From: Flavisolibacter sp.
GTDB taxonomy: Bacteria > Bacteroidota > Bacteroidia > Chitinophagales > Chitinophagaceae
Assembly: GCA_013695175.1 (NCBI GenBank)
Contig: JACDAZ010000494.1
Span: 1-7,981, forward strand
Length of the DNA stretch: 7,981 nt
Direction: 5' to 3'
Below, piece after piece: positions 1 to 6,141 of the stretch. Position numbers and translations under genes: made by a program. The first letter of the stretch is position 1; the number at the start of each line of letters is the position of its first letter. Below the pieces are notes generated by a model, which saw nothing but the letters and a program-made list of their open reading frames with translations, ran no database searches and was not told the origin of the DNA.

Positions 1-435
1 GTATCTGGGCATGCAGGTTTATTTTCTAATGCTTACGATCTTTCATTGCTTTATCAAATGTTATTGAATGGAGGAGAAATGAATGGTAAAAGATATTTTA
101 AGCCGGAAACTATTCAATTCTTTACAGCTTATGGAAGTGACATAAGCCGAAGAGGTTTGGGTTTTGATAAACCTGAAAAAGATAATAATACAAGAAAAGA
201 ACCTTATCCTTCGTCCCTGGCTTCTCCTGATACTTATGGACATACGGGATATACCGGAACATGTGTATGGGTAGATCCTCAGTCGAAGCTGGTTTATATT
301 TTCCTTTCAAACAGGGTTTATCCTTCCAGGAATAATAACTTGTTAGGGCAAATGCAAATTCGTGGAAAAATACAGGATGCAATTTATCGTGCTATTCAAA
401 AAGAAGAGGCTACCATGGCAACCTCTATTAATTAG
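1..435 (+). CDS. Serine hydrolase of the beta-lactamase family, C-terminal end (partial)
   Basis: The reading frame is open from base 1 to the TAG at 433-435 and gives 144 residues, so the start and most of the protein lie left of the window. Visible landmarks are SGHAGLFSNAYDL near the left edge, then NGGEMNGKRYFKPETIQFFT, RRGLGFDKP, a GHTGYTGT segment whose HTG (bases 241-249) sits where class C beta-lactamases and penicillin-binding-like hydrolases carry the KTG box, and FLSNRVYP near the end. This order is typical of the beta-lactamase-like module fused behind a glycoside hydrolase family 3 domain in large Bacteroidota envelope proteins. The fusion is an inference, because the GH3 part and the catalytic SxxK motif are outside the window; a stand-alone serine hydrolase is the alternative. 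The likely role is cell-wall or amide/ester hydrolysis in the periplasm. The gene ends tail to tail with ricT. Confidence 0.85.
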   Translation, partial: VSGHAGLFSNAYDLSLLYQMLLNGGEMNGKRYFKPETIQFFTAYGSDISRRGLGFDKPEKDNNTRKEPYPSSLASPDTYGHTGYTGTCVWVDPQSKLVYIFLSNRVYPSRNNNLLGQMQIRGKIQDAIYRAIQKEEATMATSIN

Positions 436-1715
436 TCTCTTTTTTGTGGGTTATTTCCCGGAGGTCTTCTTTTGTGTTGCGGCCTTTGTGGACCTTCTTT
501 TCTGGGAGCAACATTTTTAGAAGGATCGTTAGGTGTTCTTTTTTGAATCATCATGTTTCCTTTTGGAGCTTCTCTTTGTTGTTGTCCTCCACGATGCTCT
601 CTTGACCTGTCTTTTCTTTTTTTATCAGATTTTTCCAGACTTTTTAAAGTTATATGTCCTACCACATCTACATATTCCGGCTCAACTTCCAAAGCTTTAT
701 TGGAAACTACTTCCACTGCTTCCAGTTCATCAGGAATAATATTCTGGTTGTTTAAGGTTCTGATTTTATTTACCCGTTCAAGGGTAAGCGGGTATTGTTT
801 AGAACTTTCAGGCAACACATACCACATCAGGTTTTTAAAAATATCTTTTTTGATTAAAGTTGCTGTTCCTCTTTTTACCTGTAATAAATCTGCATTTTCA
901 GGAAAACCCTGTAAAGCATCTAAATAGGTATCCAGTTCATAATTAAGGCAACATTTTAACCTGCCGCATTGCCCGCTAAGCTTAGTTTGATTAATAGAAA
1001 GATTCTGATACCTGGCAGCAGCGGTATTTACAGATTTAAAATCAGTAAGCCAGGTTGCACAACATAGTTCACGTCCGCAACTCCCAATACCACCTACTTT
1101 ACCACTTTCCTGCCGGGCACCAATTTGCCGCATTTCTACTTTGAGCTTAAATTCAGAAGCAAAAATTTTGATCATCTCACGGAAGTCAACCCTGTCTTCA
1201 GCTATATAAAAAAAAGTTCCTTTCTTGCCATCAGCCTGAATTTCTACCAGGCTCATTTTCATATTCAGGTTCATTTGTTTGGCAATAGCTCTGCACCTGA
1301 TAAGTATGTCTCTTTCCCTGGCTTTATTTTGTTTATACAGATCAAGGTCCCGGTCAGTAGCCCGCCTAAGAATTTTTTTCATTTCAGGATTAAACTCTTC
1401 CAGACCTTTTTTCTTTAGTTGCAACCTTACCACTTCACCGGTCAATTGCACTTCTCCCACATCAAATCCCGAAACACCTTCAACGGTGATCCAGTCTCCT
1501 TTTTCATATAGTTGAAGTGAACTGTTTCTATAATAATCTTTACGGCTACCCTGGTTAAAGCTTACTTCTACCACACGACAGGCTGTTTCAACATCACTAA
1601 TTGGTAAATTCACTAACCAATCATATGCATTCATCCTGTTGCAGCTATTAGTACCGCAACTGCCATTGCTTTTACATCCATTCGGTGTTCCTGATCCACA
1701 GCTACCACATCCCAT
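432..1715 (-). CDS. ricT: PSP1-domain protein, RicT (YaaT)-like iron-sulfur regulatory subunit
   Basis: The product is 427 residues from the ATG at 1715. The frame could begin 9 bases earlier at a TTG (1724), but the ATG gives the usual MGCGSC start, so I chose it. The N-terminus is cysteine-rich (Cys3, 6, 14, 20, 25). The PSP1 core covers roughly residues 75-290 and contains two C-x4-CC clusters, Cys213/218/219 in GSCGRELCC and Cys250/255/256 in GQCGRLKCCLNYE. From about residue 360 the tail is basic, low in complexity and rich in Gln, Pro, Arg and Lys, and is probably disordered. In Bacillus, RicT with RicA and RicF binds [4Fe-4S] clusters and guides RNase Y in mRNA maturation; the partners in Bacteroidota are not evident here. 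The gene lies downstream of holB on the same strand, as yaaT follows holB in Bacillus, but 357 bases away and with a possible promoter of its own. No terminator is seen after it, and it overlaps the opposing hydrolase stop by 4 bases. Confidence 0.9.
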   Translation of the reverse strand: MGCGSCGSGTPNGCKSNGSCGTNSCNRMNAYDWLVNLPISDVETACRVVEVSFNQGSRKDYYRNSSLQLYEKGDWITVEGVSGFDVGEVQLTGEVVRLQLKKKGLEEFNPEMKKILRRATDRDLDLYKQNKARERDILIRCRAIAKQMNLNMKMSLVEIQADGKKGTFFYIAEDRVDFREMIKIFASEFKLKVEMRQIGARQESGKVGGIGSCGRELCCATWLTDFKSVNTAAARYQNLSINQTKLSGQCGRLKCCLNYELDTYLDALQGFPENADLLQVKRGTATLIKKDIFKNLMWYVLPESSKQYPLTLERVNKIRTLNNQNIIPDELEAVEVVSNKALEVEPEYVDVVGHITLKSLEKSDKKRKDRSREHRGGQQQREAPKGNMMIQKRTPNDPSKNVAPRKEGPQRPQHKRRPPGNNPQKRD

Positions 1716-1985
1716 AATTTTCAATCTTTATAATTATTTACAACAATTGAATATCAACTGTGCTTAAATTTAAAAGTAGTATGAGGTGGGATGGAGAAAA
1801 GCTATTTATATGCAAGCTTGCTTATTAGGTTTAAACGTAAAACACTAAGTGTTAGAACCTGTTTAAGCTAATCAAGGCTTCAACCTTTGCGGGTTAAATA
1901 ATGTCATCATATGACTTATATAGTGAGTTTTTAATAGCTTTTAGTTTCCCTCGCACCAACCACGATACCTCTTTATATATATTGA

Positions 1986-2000
1986 TAACGCAAAGCGTTA
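1986..2000 (-). promoter_or_regulatory. Perfect dyad TAACGC-n3-GCGTTA just downstream of a possible ricT promoter
   Basis: Six-base arms are separated by three bases. Relative to the leftward -7 element at 2006-2013 it begins 5 bases downstream, so it would cover the expected transcription start or form a stem-loop at the very 5' end of the ricT message. With no T-run following it, a terminator role is unlikely. An operator or an mRNA-stabilising 5' stem is possible; both are inference. Confidence 0.3.
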
Positions 2001-2005
2001 GATAG

Positions 2006-2013
2006 CAAATATA
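2006..2013 (-). promoter_or_regulatory. Possible -7 element (TATATTTG) for ricT
   Basis: Read leftward this is TATATTTG, a full match to the Bacteroidota -7 consensus TAnnTTTG, and the only full match on this strand between holB and ricT. No good -33 TTG/TTTG lies at the expected distance upstream, and the implied leader is about 280 bases, so it is tentative. In such AT-rich DNA chance matches occur. Confidence 0.35.
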
Positions 2014-2072
2014 ATTTTTTTATGCTAGTATCCGTACTGATCAGGTAATTTTTTGCTTAAGCATCTCAAAAT

Positions 2073-3296
2073 TTAAACTGATAGAACAACGTTATGTTTT
2101 ACTATATAAAAGATTTTTATAGTAAGAGAGTGAAAAAGGATCTTGCCATTTGCATTTCGTTCTATATAATAAGCTGCTTTTTCAATTTCATCTGAAATGG
2201 CTTCTTTTTGTTCAAGACTCATAACTTTATTCATTTTTAGTATCAATTCATACTCACCTGATGACATGGAAGTTTGTAATTTATCTGCCATCACTTCGTT
2301 TCCTATCTCTAATCTTATAGCCTGTTCTACCAAATGAGTAAAATGTTTTAAAAATTGCTTTTGCCTTTCCCTGCCTAATCTGGCTATTTCCTCAATGAAT
2401 TTAACCTGTGATACTGTTTGATTTTTTAATGTGGCATTCATCCATTCTTTTAAAAGAGAACTAAAATCTTCATCAGCATGATGTAAAAGATGCAGGGCTT
2501 CTCTGTAGTTTCCATCGCTGGCATTAGCAAGAAGCTTAGCCTGTTCTTTTTGACAATTAGCTTTTAATACCAGTGTTTTTTCTATATCCGAAGAATCAAT
2601 TGAAGGGATTTTTATTAACTGGCAACGGGATAATATGGTAGATAAAATTTTTTCTTCACTTTCTGCCACTAATATAAATAAGGTATCGGCAGGGGGCTCT
2701 TCAATAAGTTTTAAAAGTTTATTACCTTCTTTTCCTAGATATTCAGGCATCCACATCAAAAGGATCTTATAACCACTTTCAAAGCTTTTAAGGTTTAGTT
2801 GCCTGATGATATCATTACATTCATGAGCGGTAATATTACCCTGTTTATTTTCTGCGCCAATAAATTGCAGCCAGTCAAAAACATTTCCGTACGGGTATTG
2901 ATTTATAAACTCTCTCCAATTCACTATGAAGTCAGTAGATATTGGCTTCTCATGTTTTGCATCTCTTTTAATAGTTGGGTAAGAATAATGAATATCAGGA
3001 TGAACGAGAGCCTGAGATTTAGAGAAGGAGGATTGTTTCTGCATCCAGGAATCAGCTTCGTCGGCTGTAGCAGGTAATTTTACTTCTACAGGTTCATCAA
3101 ACAAACCGGCATCGGGTTCTTTCTCCGAAGATGAAGGGATACTGCTTATATAATTTGCAAAGGCAAGAGCTAAGGGCAATGCTCCGCTACCTTCTTTACC
3201 TAAAAACAGTAAGGCGTGGCTTAACCTGTTATGCTGAACCATCTCAACAAGGTGTTGCTTTACTGCCTGCTGACCAATTACATCTTTAAATAACAT
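2073..3296 (-). CDS. holB: DNA polymerase III clamp-loader subunit delta-prime
   Basis: The 407-residue product starts at ATG 3296 with MLFKDVIGQQAVKQHL and RLSHALLFLGKEGSGAL. These are the N-terminal box and the P-loop region (about 24-40) of the AAA+ clamp-loader fold. The P-loop lacks the Lys-Thr/Ser pair, as expected for delta-prime, which does not bind ATP productively. Further landmarks are HPDIHYSYP (99-107), WLQFIGAENKQGNITAHECN (142-161), GNKLLKLIEEPP (191-202) and the SRC arginine-finger motif (223-225), which in the complex acts on ATP held by a neighbouring subunit. The four cysteines that normally form the delta-prime zinc module between the P-loop and the HPD motif are absent; a serine- and acid-rich insert (about 50-95) takes their place. 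The C-terminal collar domain fills roughly 245-407. The role is loading the sliding clamp during replication. The gene lies downstream of the peroxidase but behind its terminator, and upstream of ricT. Confidence 0.93.
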   Translation of the reverse strand: MLFKDVIGQQAVKQHLVEMVQHNRLSHALLFLGKEGSGALPLALAFANYISSIPSSSEKEPDAGLFDEPVEVKLPATADEADSWMQKQSSFSKSQALVHPDIHYSYPTIKRDAKHEKPISTDFIVNWREFINQYPYGNVFDWLQFIGAENKQGNITAHECNDIIRQLNLKSFESGYKILLMWMPEYLGKEGNKLLKLIEEPPADTLFILVAESEEKILSTILSRCQLIKIPSIDSSDIEKTLVLKANCQKEQAKLLANASDGNYREALHLLHHADEDFSSLLKEWMNATLKNQTVSQVKFIEEIARLGRERQKQFLKHFTHLVEQAIRLEIGNEVMADKLQTSMSSGEYELILKMNKVMSLEQKEAISDEIEKAAYYIERNANGKILFHSLTIKIFYIVKHNVVLSV

Positions 3297-3330
3297 AATT
3301 ATAAAGTAGCGATGTTAATGGATTTAGCGG
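3297..3330 (-). promoter_or_regulatory. Short holB leader; no clear promoter or Shine-Dalgarno site
   Basis: Only about 64 bases separate the holB ATG from the peroxidase terminator stem. Read leftward, a TTTTTTGTTG run overlapping the terminator T-tract could serve as a -33 region, and TATTTCCG (3329-3336) could stand in for the -7, but it matches TAnnTTTG at only four of six fixed positions. The bases before the ATG are AT-rich with no purine-rich ribosome site, which is usual in Bacteroidota. The alternative is read-through from the peroxidase gene. Confidence 0.2.
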
Positions 3331-3360
3331 AAATAAAAAATATTTGATGTTACCTGCAAC

Positions 3361-3383
3361 AAAAAAGCCGCGGGCAGCGGCTT
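3361..3383 (-). terminator. Intrinsic terminator of the glutathione peroxidase gene
   Basis: AAGCCGC (3365-3371) pairs perfectly with GCGGCTT (3377-3383) around a five-base loop. On the minus strand the GC-rich stem is followed at once by a run of six T (including the last stem bases), the classical form. It starts 25 bases past the peroxidase stop codon and separates that gene from holB. Confidence 0.85.
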
Positions 3384-3407
3384 GGAATTAAAAAATAATT
3401 ACGAAAG

Positions 3408-3929
3408 TTAGTTCAGGTGTATAGTAATTTCTTCATCTAATGGTTTAACCTTACTGGGAAAAACTTTAACTAGCTTACCATTTTTATCAATAAGAAATTT
3501 GGTGAAATTCCATTTTATTACAGGATCCTGGGTTCCTATTTTTTTTGCTTCTTCAGTTAAATATTTAAAAATGGGATGAGCGTCATTTCCCATTACAGAA
3601 ACTTTTTCTGCCATAAGAAATGTTACACCATAATTTCTTTTACAGAAATCTACAATTTCTTCATTGCTGCCGGGCTCCTGTTCGCCAAAGTTGTTGGCGG
3701 GAAAACCTATTACGACTAACTTGTCCTTATATCTTTGAGAAAGCTTTTCCAGATCTTCATATTGGTATGTGTATCCACATTTTGAAGCAGTGTTAACAAT
3801 TAAAAGATTTTTTCCTTTAAATGCAGAAAAATCAATTTCTTTTCCTTCCAGGCCATTAACCTTAAAATCGTAAATAGAATTTCCATTAAGCGAAACAGAT
3901 AAAATCATAGCCAGCAATAATGTTTTCAT
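3408..3929 (-). CDS. Glutathione peroxidase family protein, exported thiol peroxidase
   Basis: The 173-residue product carries the family signatures in order: NTASKCGYT with the peroxidatic Cys51, GFPANNFGEQEPG with Gln84, and WNFTKFL with Trp140 and Asn141, which complete the catalytic tetrad. A second cysteine, Cys96 in DFCKRNYGVTF, sits where thioredoxin-dependent two-cysteine members have their resolving cysteine, so thioredoxin-like reductants are more likely partners than glutathione. The first 17 or so residues (MKTLLLAMILSVSLNG) form a short hydrophobic signal-like segment that cytoplasmic relatives lack, so the enzyme probably works in the periplasm; there is no lipobox. It reduces hydrogen or lipid peroxides. 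It appears to be a single-gene unit, with a perfect -7 element 30 bases before the start and a strong terminator after the stop. Confidence 0.93.
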   Translation of the reverse strand: MKTLLLAMILSVSLNGNSIYDFKVNGLEGKEIDFSAFKGKNLLIVNTASKCGYTYQYEDLEKLSQRYKDKLVVIGFPANNFGEQEPGSNEEIVDFCKRNYGVTFLMAEKVSVMGNDAHPIFKYLTEEAKKIGTQDPVIKWNFTKFLIDKNGKLVKVFPSKVKPLDEEITIHLN

Positions 3930-3958
3930 AATTGTGTTTGTAGTTTATTATAACAATA

Positions 3959-3966
3959 CAAAGGTA
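3959..3966 (-). promoter_or_regulatory. -7 promoter element (TACCTTTG) of the peroxidase gene
   Basis: Read leftward it is TACCTTTG, a full match to TAnnTTTG, about 30 bases before the ATG, which would give a leader of some 20-25 bases. The -33 region is poor (no TTG at the usual distance) and partly coincides with the hairpin that ends the preceding lipoprotein gene. Confidence 0.55.
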
Positions 3967-3981
3967 AAAAGGTTCTATGCG

Positions 3982-4007
3982 ATAAGAATCTTAAAGTTGA
4001 TTCTTAT
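3982..4007 (-). terminator. AT-rich hairpin across the lipoprotein stop codon, weak terminator
   Basis: ATAAGAATC (3982-3990) and GATTCTTAT (3999-4007) form a perfect nine-base-pair stem with an eight-base loop. The lipoprotein TAA (4004-4006) lies inside the arm. Read leftward, a five-T run follows about 12 bases later, too far for a textbook terminator, and the stem is AT-rich. It may cause partial termination or protect the 3' end of the radA-comF-lipoprotein message. Confidence 0.4.
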
Positions 4008-5404
4008 TGCTTCTCAAAAGCACCCAGGTCTGGTAGATTTATAGGTCTGGGATTGCCATCAAGATCAATTAAAACTCCTTTATGAGCACCTTTATCAATG
4101 GCAGGGGAACTTTTTGTATTCAGTCTAAAGTCAAAATAACGGCTTGCTGTATTTATACTGTCAAACTGTGGGTTAGCATTGGAGTTAAAGTTTGGAACTG
4201 TTGCCAAAGCCGGTTTGCTATCAACACTCCAAAGAATATAATCAAATATTACAGAGAATGGATTATTACCCACTTTTACTACTTGTACTTCTTCTTTTAC
4301 CAAGCCTCCACTCTCACCCCAGATAATACAATTTTCAAAAATTGCATTCAATGCTCTTGTTTGATTATCCAAAGCATTCGTTATATAAACAACGGGTTTT
4401 TTGTGCTGCAGGTAAGATGTTGAATAAGCTGCTATAGTACAATGAGTGAATTTATAATCACCACCTTTTACAATAAATAAGTTCTGTCCGCAATTTGAAA
4501 TCAAAACATTTTTGGCAACTATACTTGAATTAATTGCCAGTATACCGGCATCATAAGCATTTTCAATGATAGTTTCATTTAAAGTAAGTTTTGGCGATGC
4601 ATTGGAAGCGGGTTCATTTACAACAACAGCCTGGTAAGCATTTTTAATTACCGTATAATTTAAAATGTTGTTTTTGCTTACATCTAAAAAGAACAAGCCC
4701 GGGTAACTTGCAGGAAAATTTTTATATGGTTCATCCAGCCTGTCACCTGTAAAAATGACTCTTTCATTTTCTTCTTTTTCTCCATTTACATGTAGTGTTC
4801 CATTTATATAAAAAGGTGCATCTGCATGCATATGAATTCTTGTTCCTTTATTAATGGTCAAAACAGCATTTGTATCAACCAGTATACCCCCAAGTATCAC
4901 ATAAGGAAGATCATTATTCCATGTTTCGTTTGTTTTAATAATTCTGCCTCGTAAAAAATGTGCATTTTGTCCATAGGCTTCCAGTTGCACTATTCTTCTG
5001 TTGCCATTATAAATGATCTCGATACTATCCCGAATAACAAAAGGAAGATTATCAGCATTGGGATCTATGGTAACAGTTGCAAATACATAAAGACTGTCAT
5101 TGTTTCTTAATTCTGTTCCTGAAACAATTGGTCCCGGCAATCCATTTACATTTATTTTAAACGGCGAAGCAGCATTTCCCATCAACCTTATTGAACTGAT
5201 ACGAATTCCTTTATCGTTTGGGTTAAATATTTTAAAGACATGTGTAACTGAACCTGCTGAAGTAAAAACTGTATCAAAGTGTAAGGTATCTACGCTGGTG
5301 CGTAAAAATGCATCAGCATCTGAAGTGAAATCATTTTTTCTGCATGCATATATAATAAAAAGGAAGGTTACAAAAGCAACAACAGTCCTTAACGGTTTTC
5401 TCAT
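4004..5404 (-). CDS. Right-handed beta-helix lipoprotein with choice-of-anchor-Q-like C-terminus
   Basis: The 466-residue product begins with a basic start and hydrophobic segment ending in the lipobox IYAC, so Cys21 should be lipidated after signal peptidase II cleavage. The residues after the cysteine (RKND) partly resemble the charged export signal that sends Bacteroidota lipoproteins to the cell surface. Residues about 35-145 look like a beta-sandwich (for example HVFKIFNPNDKGIRISSIRL). Residues about 150-400 are Asn- and Ile-rich short strands such as LTLNETIIENAYDAGILAIN and FENCIIWGE, typical of a parallel beta-helix. The end has SPAIDKGA (433-440), DLDGNPRP and PDLGAFE, the signature seen in choice-of-anchor Q proteins. 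Its function and ligand are unknown; beta-helices often bind or cleave polysaccharides, but I see no catalytic motif. It starts 16 bases after comF and is probably the last gene of the radA-comF operon. Confidence 0.85.
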   Translation of the reverse strand: MRKPLRTVVAFVTFLFIIYACRKNDFTSDADAFLRTSVDTLHFDTVFTSAGSVTHVFKIFNPNDKGIRISSIRLMGNAASPFKINVNGLPGPIVSGTELRNNDSLYVFATVTIDPNADNLPFVIRDSIEIIYNGNRRIVQLEAYGQNAHFLRGRIIKTNETWNNDLPYVILGGILVDTNAVLTINKGTRIHMHADAPFYINGTLHVNGEKEENERVIFTGDRLDEPYKNFPASYPGLFFLDVSKNNILNYTVIKNAYQAVVVNEPASNASPKLTLNETIIENAYDAGILAINSSIVAKNVLISNCGQNLFIVKGGDYKFTHCTIAAYSTSYLQHKKPVVYITNALDNQTRALNAIFENCIIWGESGGLVKEEVQVVKVGNNPFSVIFDYILWSVDSKPALATVPNFNSNANPQFDSINTASRYFDFRLNTKSSPAIDKGAHKGVLIDLDGNPRPINLPDLGAFEKQ

Positions 5405-5420
5405 AGGGTATAAAAGTACA

Positions 5421-6125
5421 TTAGTGGCTGGAAAAACAAAGTGTAGCCAAACTTATTTCGGTATTCTTTAAAGAAACCATTTCCCTGCCACAAGCTTCAA
5501 GGGTTGCTCCTGTAGTTACAACATCATCAACTAAAAGGATGTGTTTATTGGTAATAGCGTTTAAATCAGCAACTTCAAACTTCCCTTCCATATTCTGCCA
5601 GCGCTCTACACGGCTCTTTTTTGTTTGGCTGTCTGTATGTTCATTTCTGATAATAGACCTTGTTAGAACAGGTATTTTCATTATTTCGCCTATTCCGTCG
5701 CATAATATTTTTGCCTGGTTAAATCCTCTTTTCTTTTCTTTTGACGGGAAAAGAGGTAATGGAACTAAGGCATTTACAGTAGAAAAACGTCCGGATGCTT
5801 TTAATTGTTTCCCCATCAGCTTTCCTAAATAAATTCCCAGATCTTTATTTCCCTTGTATTTAAAACTGTTGATTAGCCTTTGCACCAGCGATTCTTTTGT
5901 AAAATATAATTGCGCTGAAGCTGCAGTAACAGGCAGTCTTCCCCAAAAAATTTTTTCAATTATATTTTCCTGCAGGTTTTCGAAAAGAGTATAAGGTAAG
6001 GAATCAAGACACCGGAGACAAAGCATATGATGTTTATCAATTACATCGCTACCACAACCTTCACAAACATGAGGAAATGCTAAATGCAAAATCGGATCTA
6101 TAGTATTAAGAAGCCACGACTTCAC
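5421..6125 (-). CDS. comF: ComF family phosphoribosyltransferase-like protein
   Basis: The 234-residue product has an N-terminal zinc ribbon (Cys21, Cys24, Cys36, Cys39 as two CxxC pairs), FKYKGNKDLG (about 88-97), VPLPLFPSKEKKRGFNQA (121-138) and the phosphoribosyltransferase PRPP loop VDDVVTTGATL (199-209). These are the standard ComF/ComFC features. ComFC is needed for natural transformation in Bacillus, Helicobacter and others, where it acts in the cytoplasm on incoming single-stranded DNA. The start is a GTG: an in-frame stop lies two codons upstream, and the first in-frame ATG (codon 34) would remove half of the zinc site, so GTG is well supported. It begins 16 bases after the radA stop and ends 16 bases before the lipoprotein start, which suggests one transcript. 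Confidence 0.93.
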   Translation of the reverse strand: MKSWLLNTIDPILHLAFPHVCEGCGSDVIDKHHMLCLRCLDSLPYTLFENLQENIIEKIFWGRLPVTAASAQLYFTKESLVQRLINSFKYKGNKDLGIYLGKLMGKQLKASGRFSTVNALVPLPLFPSKEKKRGFNQAKILCDGIGEIMKIPVLTRSIIRNEHTDSQTKKSRVERWQNMEGKFEVADLNAITNKHILLVDDVVTTGATLEACGREMVSLKNTEISLATLCFSSH

Positions 6126-6141
6126 TGGTTATTAATTTAAT

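Larger units (their letters stand above)
1716..2072. other. Non-coding, dyad-rich interval between holB and ricT
   Basis: No reading frame here looks like a protein. The stretch holds a series of short perfect inverted repeats: GCAAGCTTGC (1812-1821), AACACT-A-AGTGTT (1841-1853), GTCAT-CAT-ATGAC (1903-1915), TAACGC-AAA-GCGTTA (1986-2000), CTGATCAG (2037-2044) and TGCTTAAGCA (2054-2063). None is followed on the minus strand by a convincing U-tract, so I do not call a holB terminator. On that strand the interval would be the holB 3' trailer and the ricT leader. It may also contain a decayed mobile-element end, but I cannot identify one. Confidence 0.6.

Noticed and set aside
33..40. HolB P-loop lacking Lys-Thr taken as a broken gene (residues 33-40, GKEGSGAL)
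   Set aside because: Delta-prime subunits normally lack a functional Walker A; the frame is intact and full length.
122..382. A minus-strand 86-residue frame opposite the hydrolase end
   Set aside because: The plus-strand frame carries clear beta-lactamase-family motifs; the opposite frame has none.
553..927. A 124-residue open frame on the plus strand inside ricT
   Set aside because: It is antisense to a well-recognised gene, is Phe/Ser/Leu-rich as expected of a complementary-strand shadow, and resembles no family. The same applies to the plus-strand frames at 1125-1418, 2799-3077, 4082-4423, 5100-5471, 5539-5832, 6408-6617 and 7160-7378.
1716..1724. Longer RicT beginning at the TTG at 1724 (three extra residues)
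   Set aside because: The ATG at 1715 gives the expected MGCGSC start, and a rare TTG nine bases upstream has no better ribosome site.
1841..1940. Insertion-sequence end or transposase relic around GTTAGAACCTGTTTAA
   Set aside because: The wording vaguely recalls mobile-element ends, but I find no matching inverted copy nearby, no target duplication and no transposase residues. A genome-wide copy-number search would decide.
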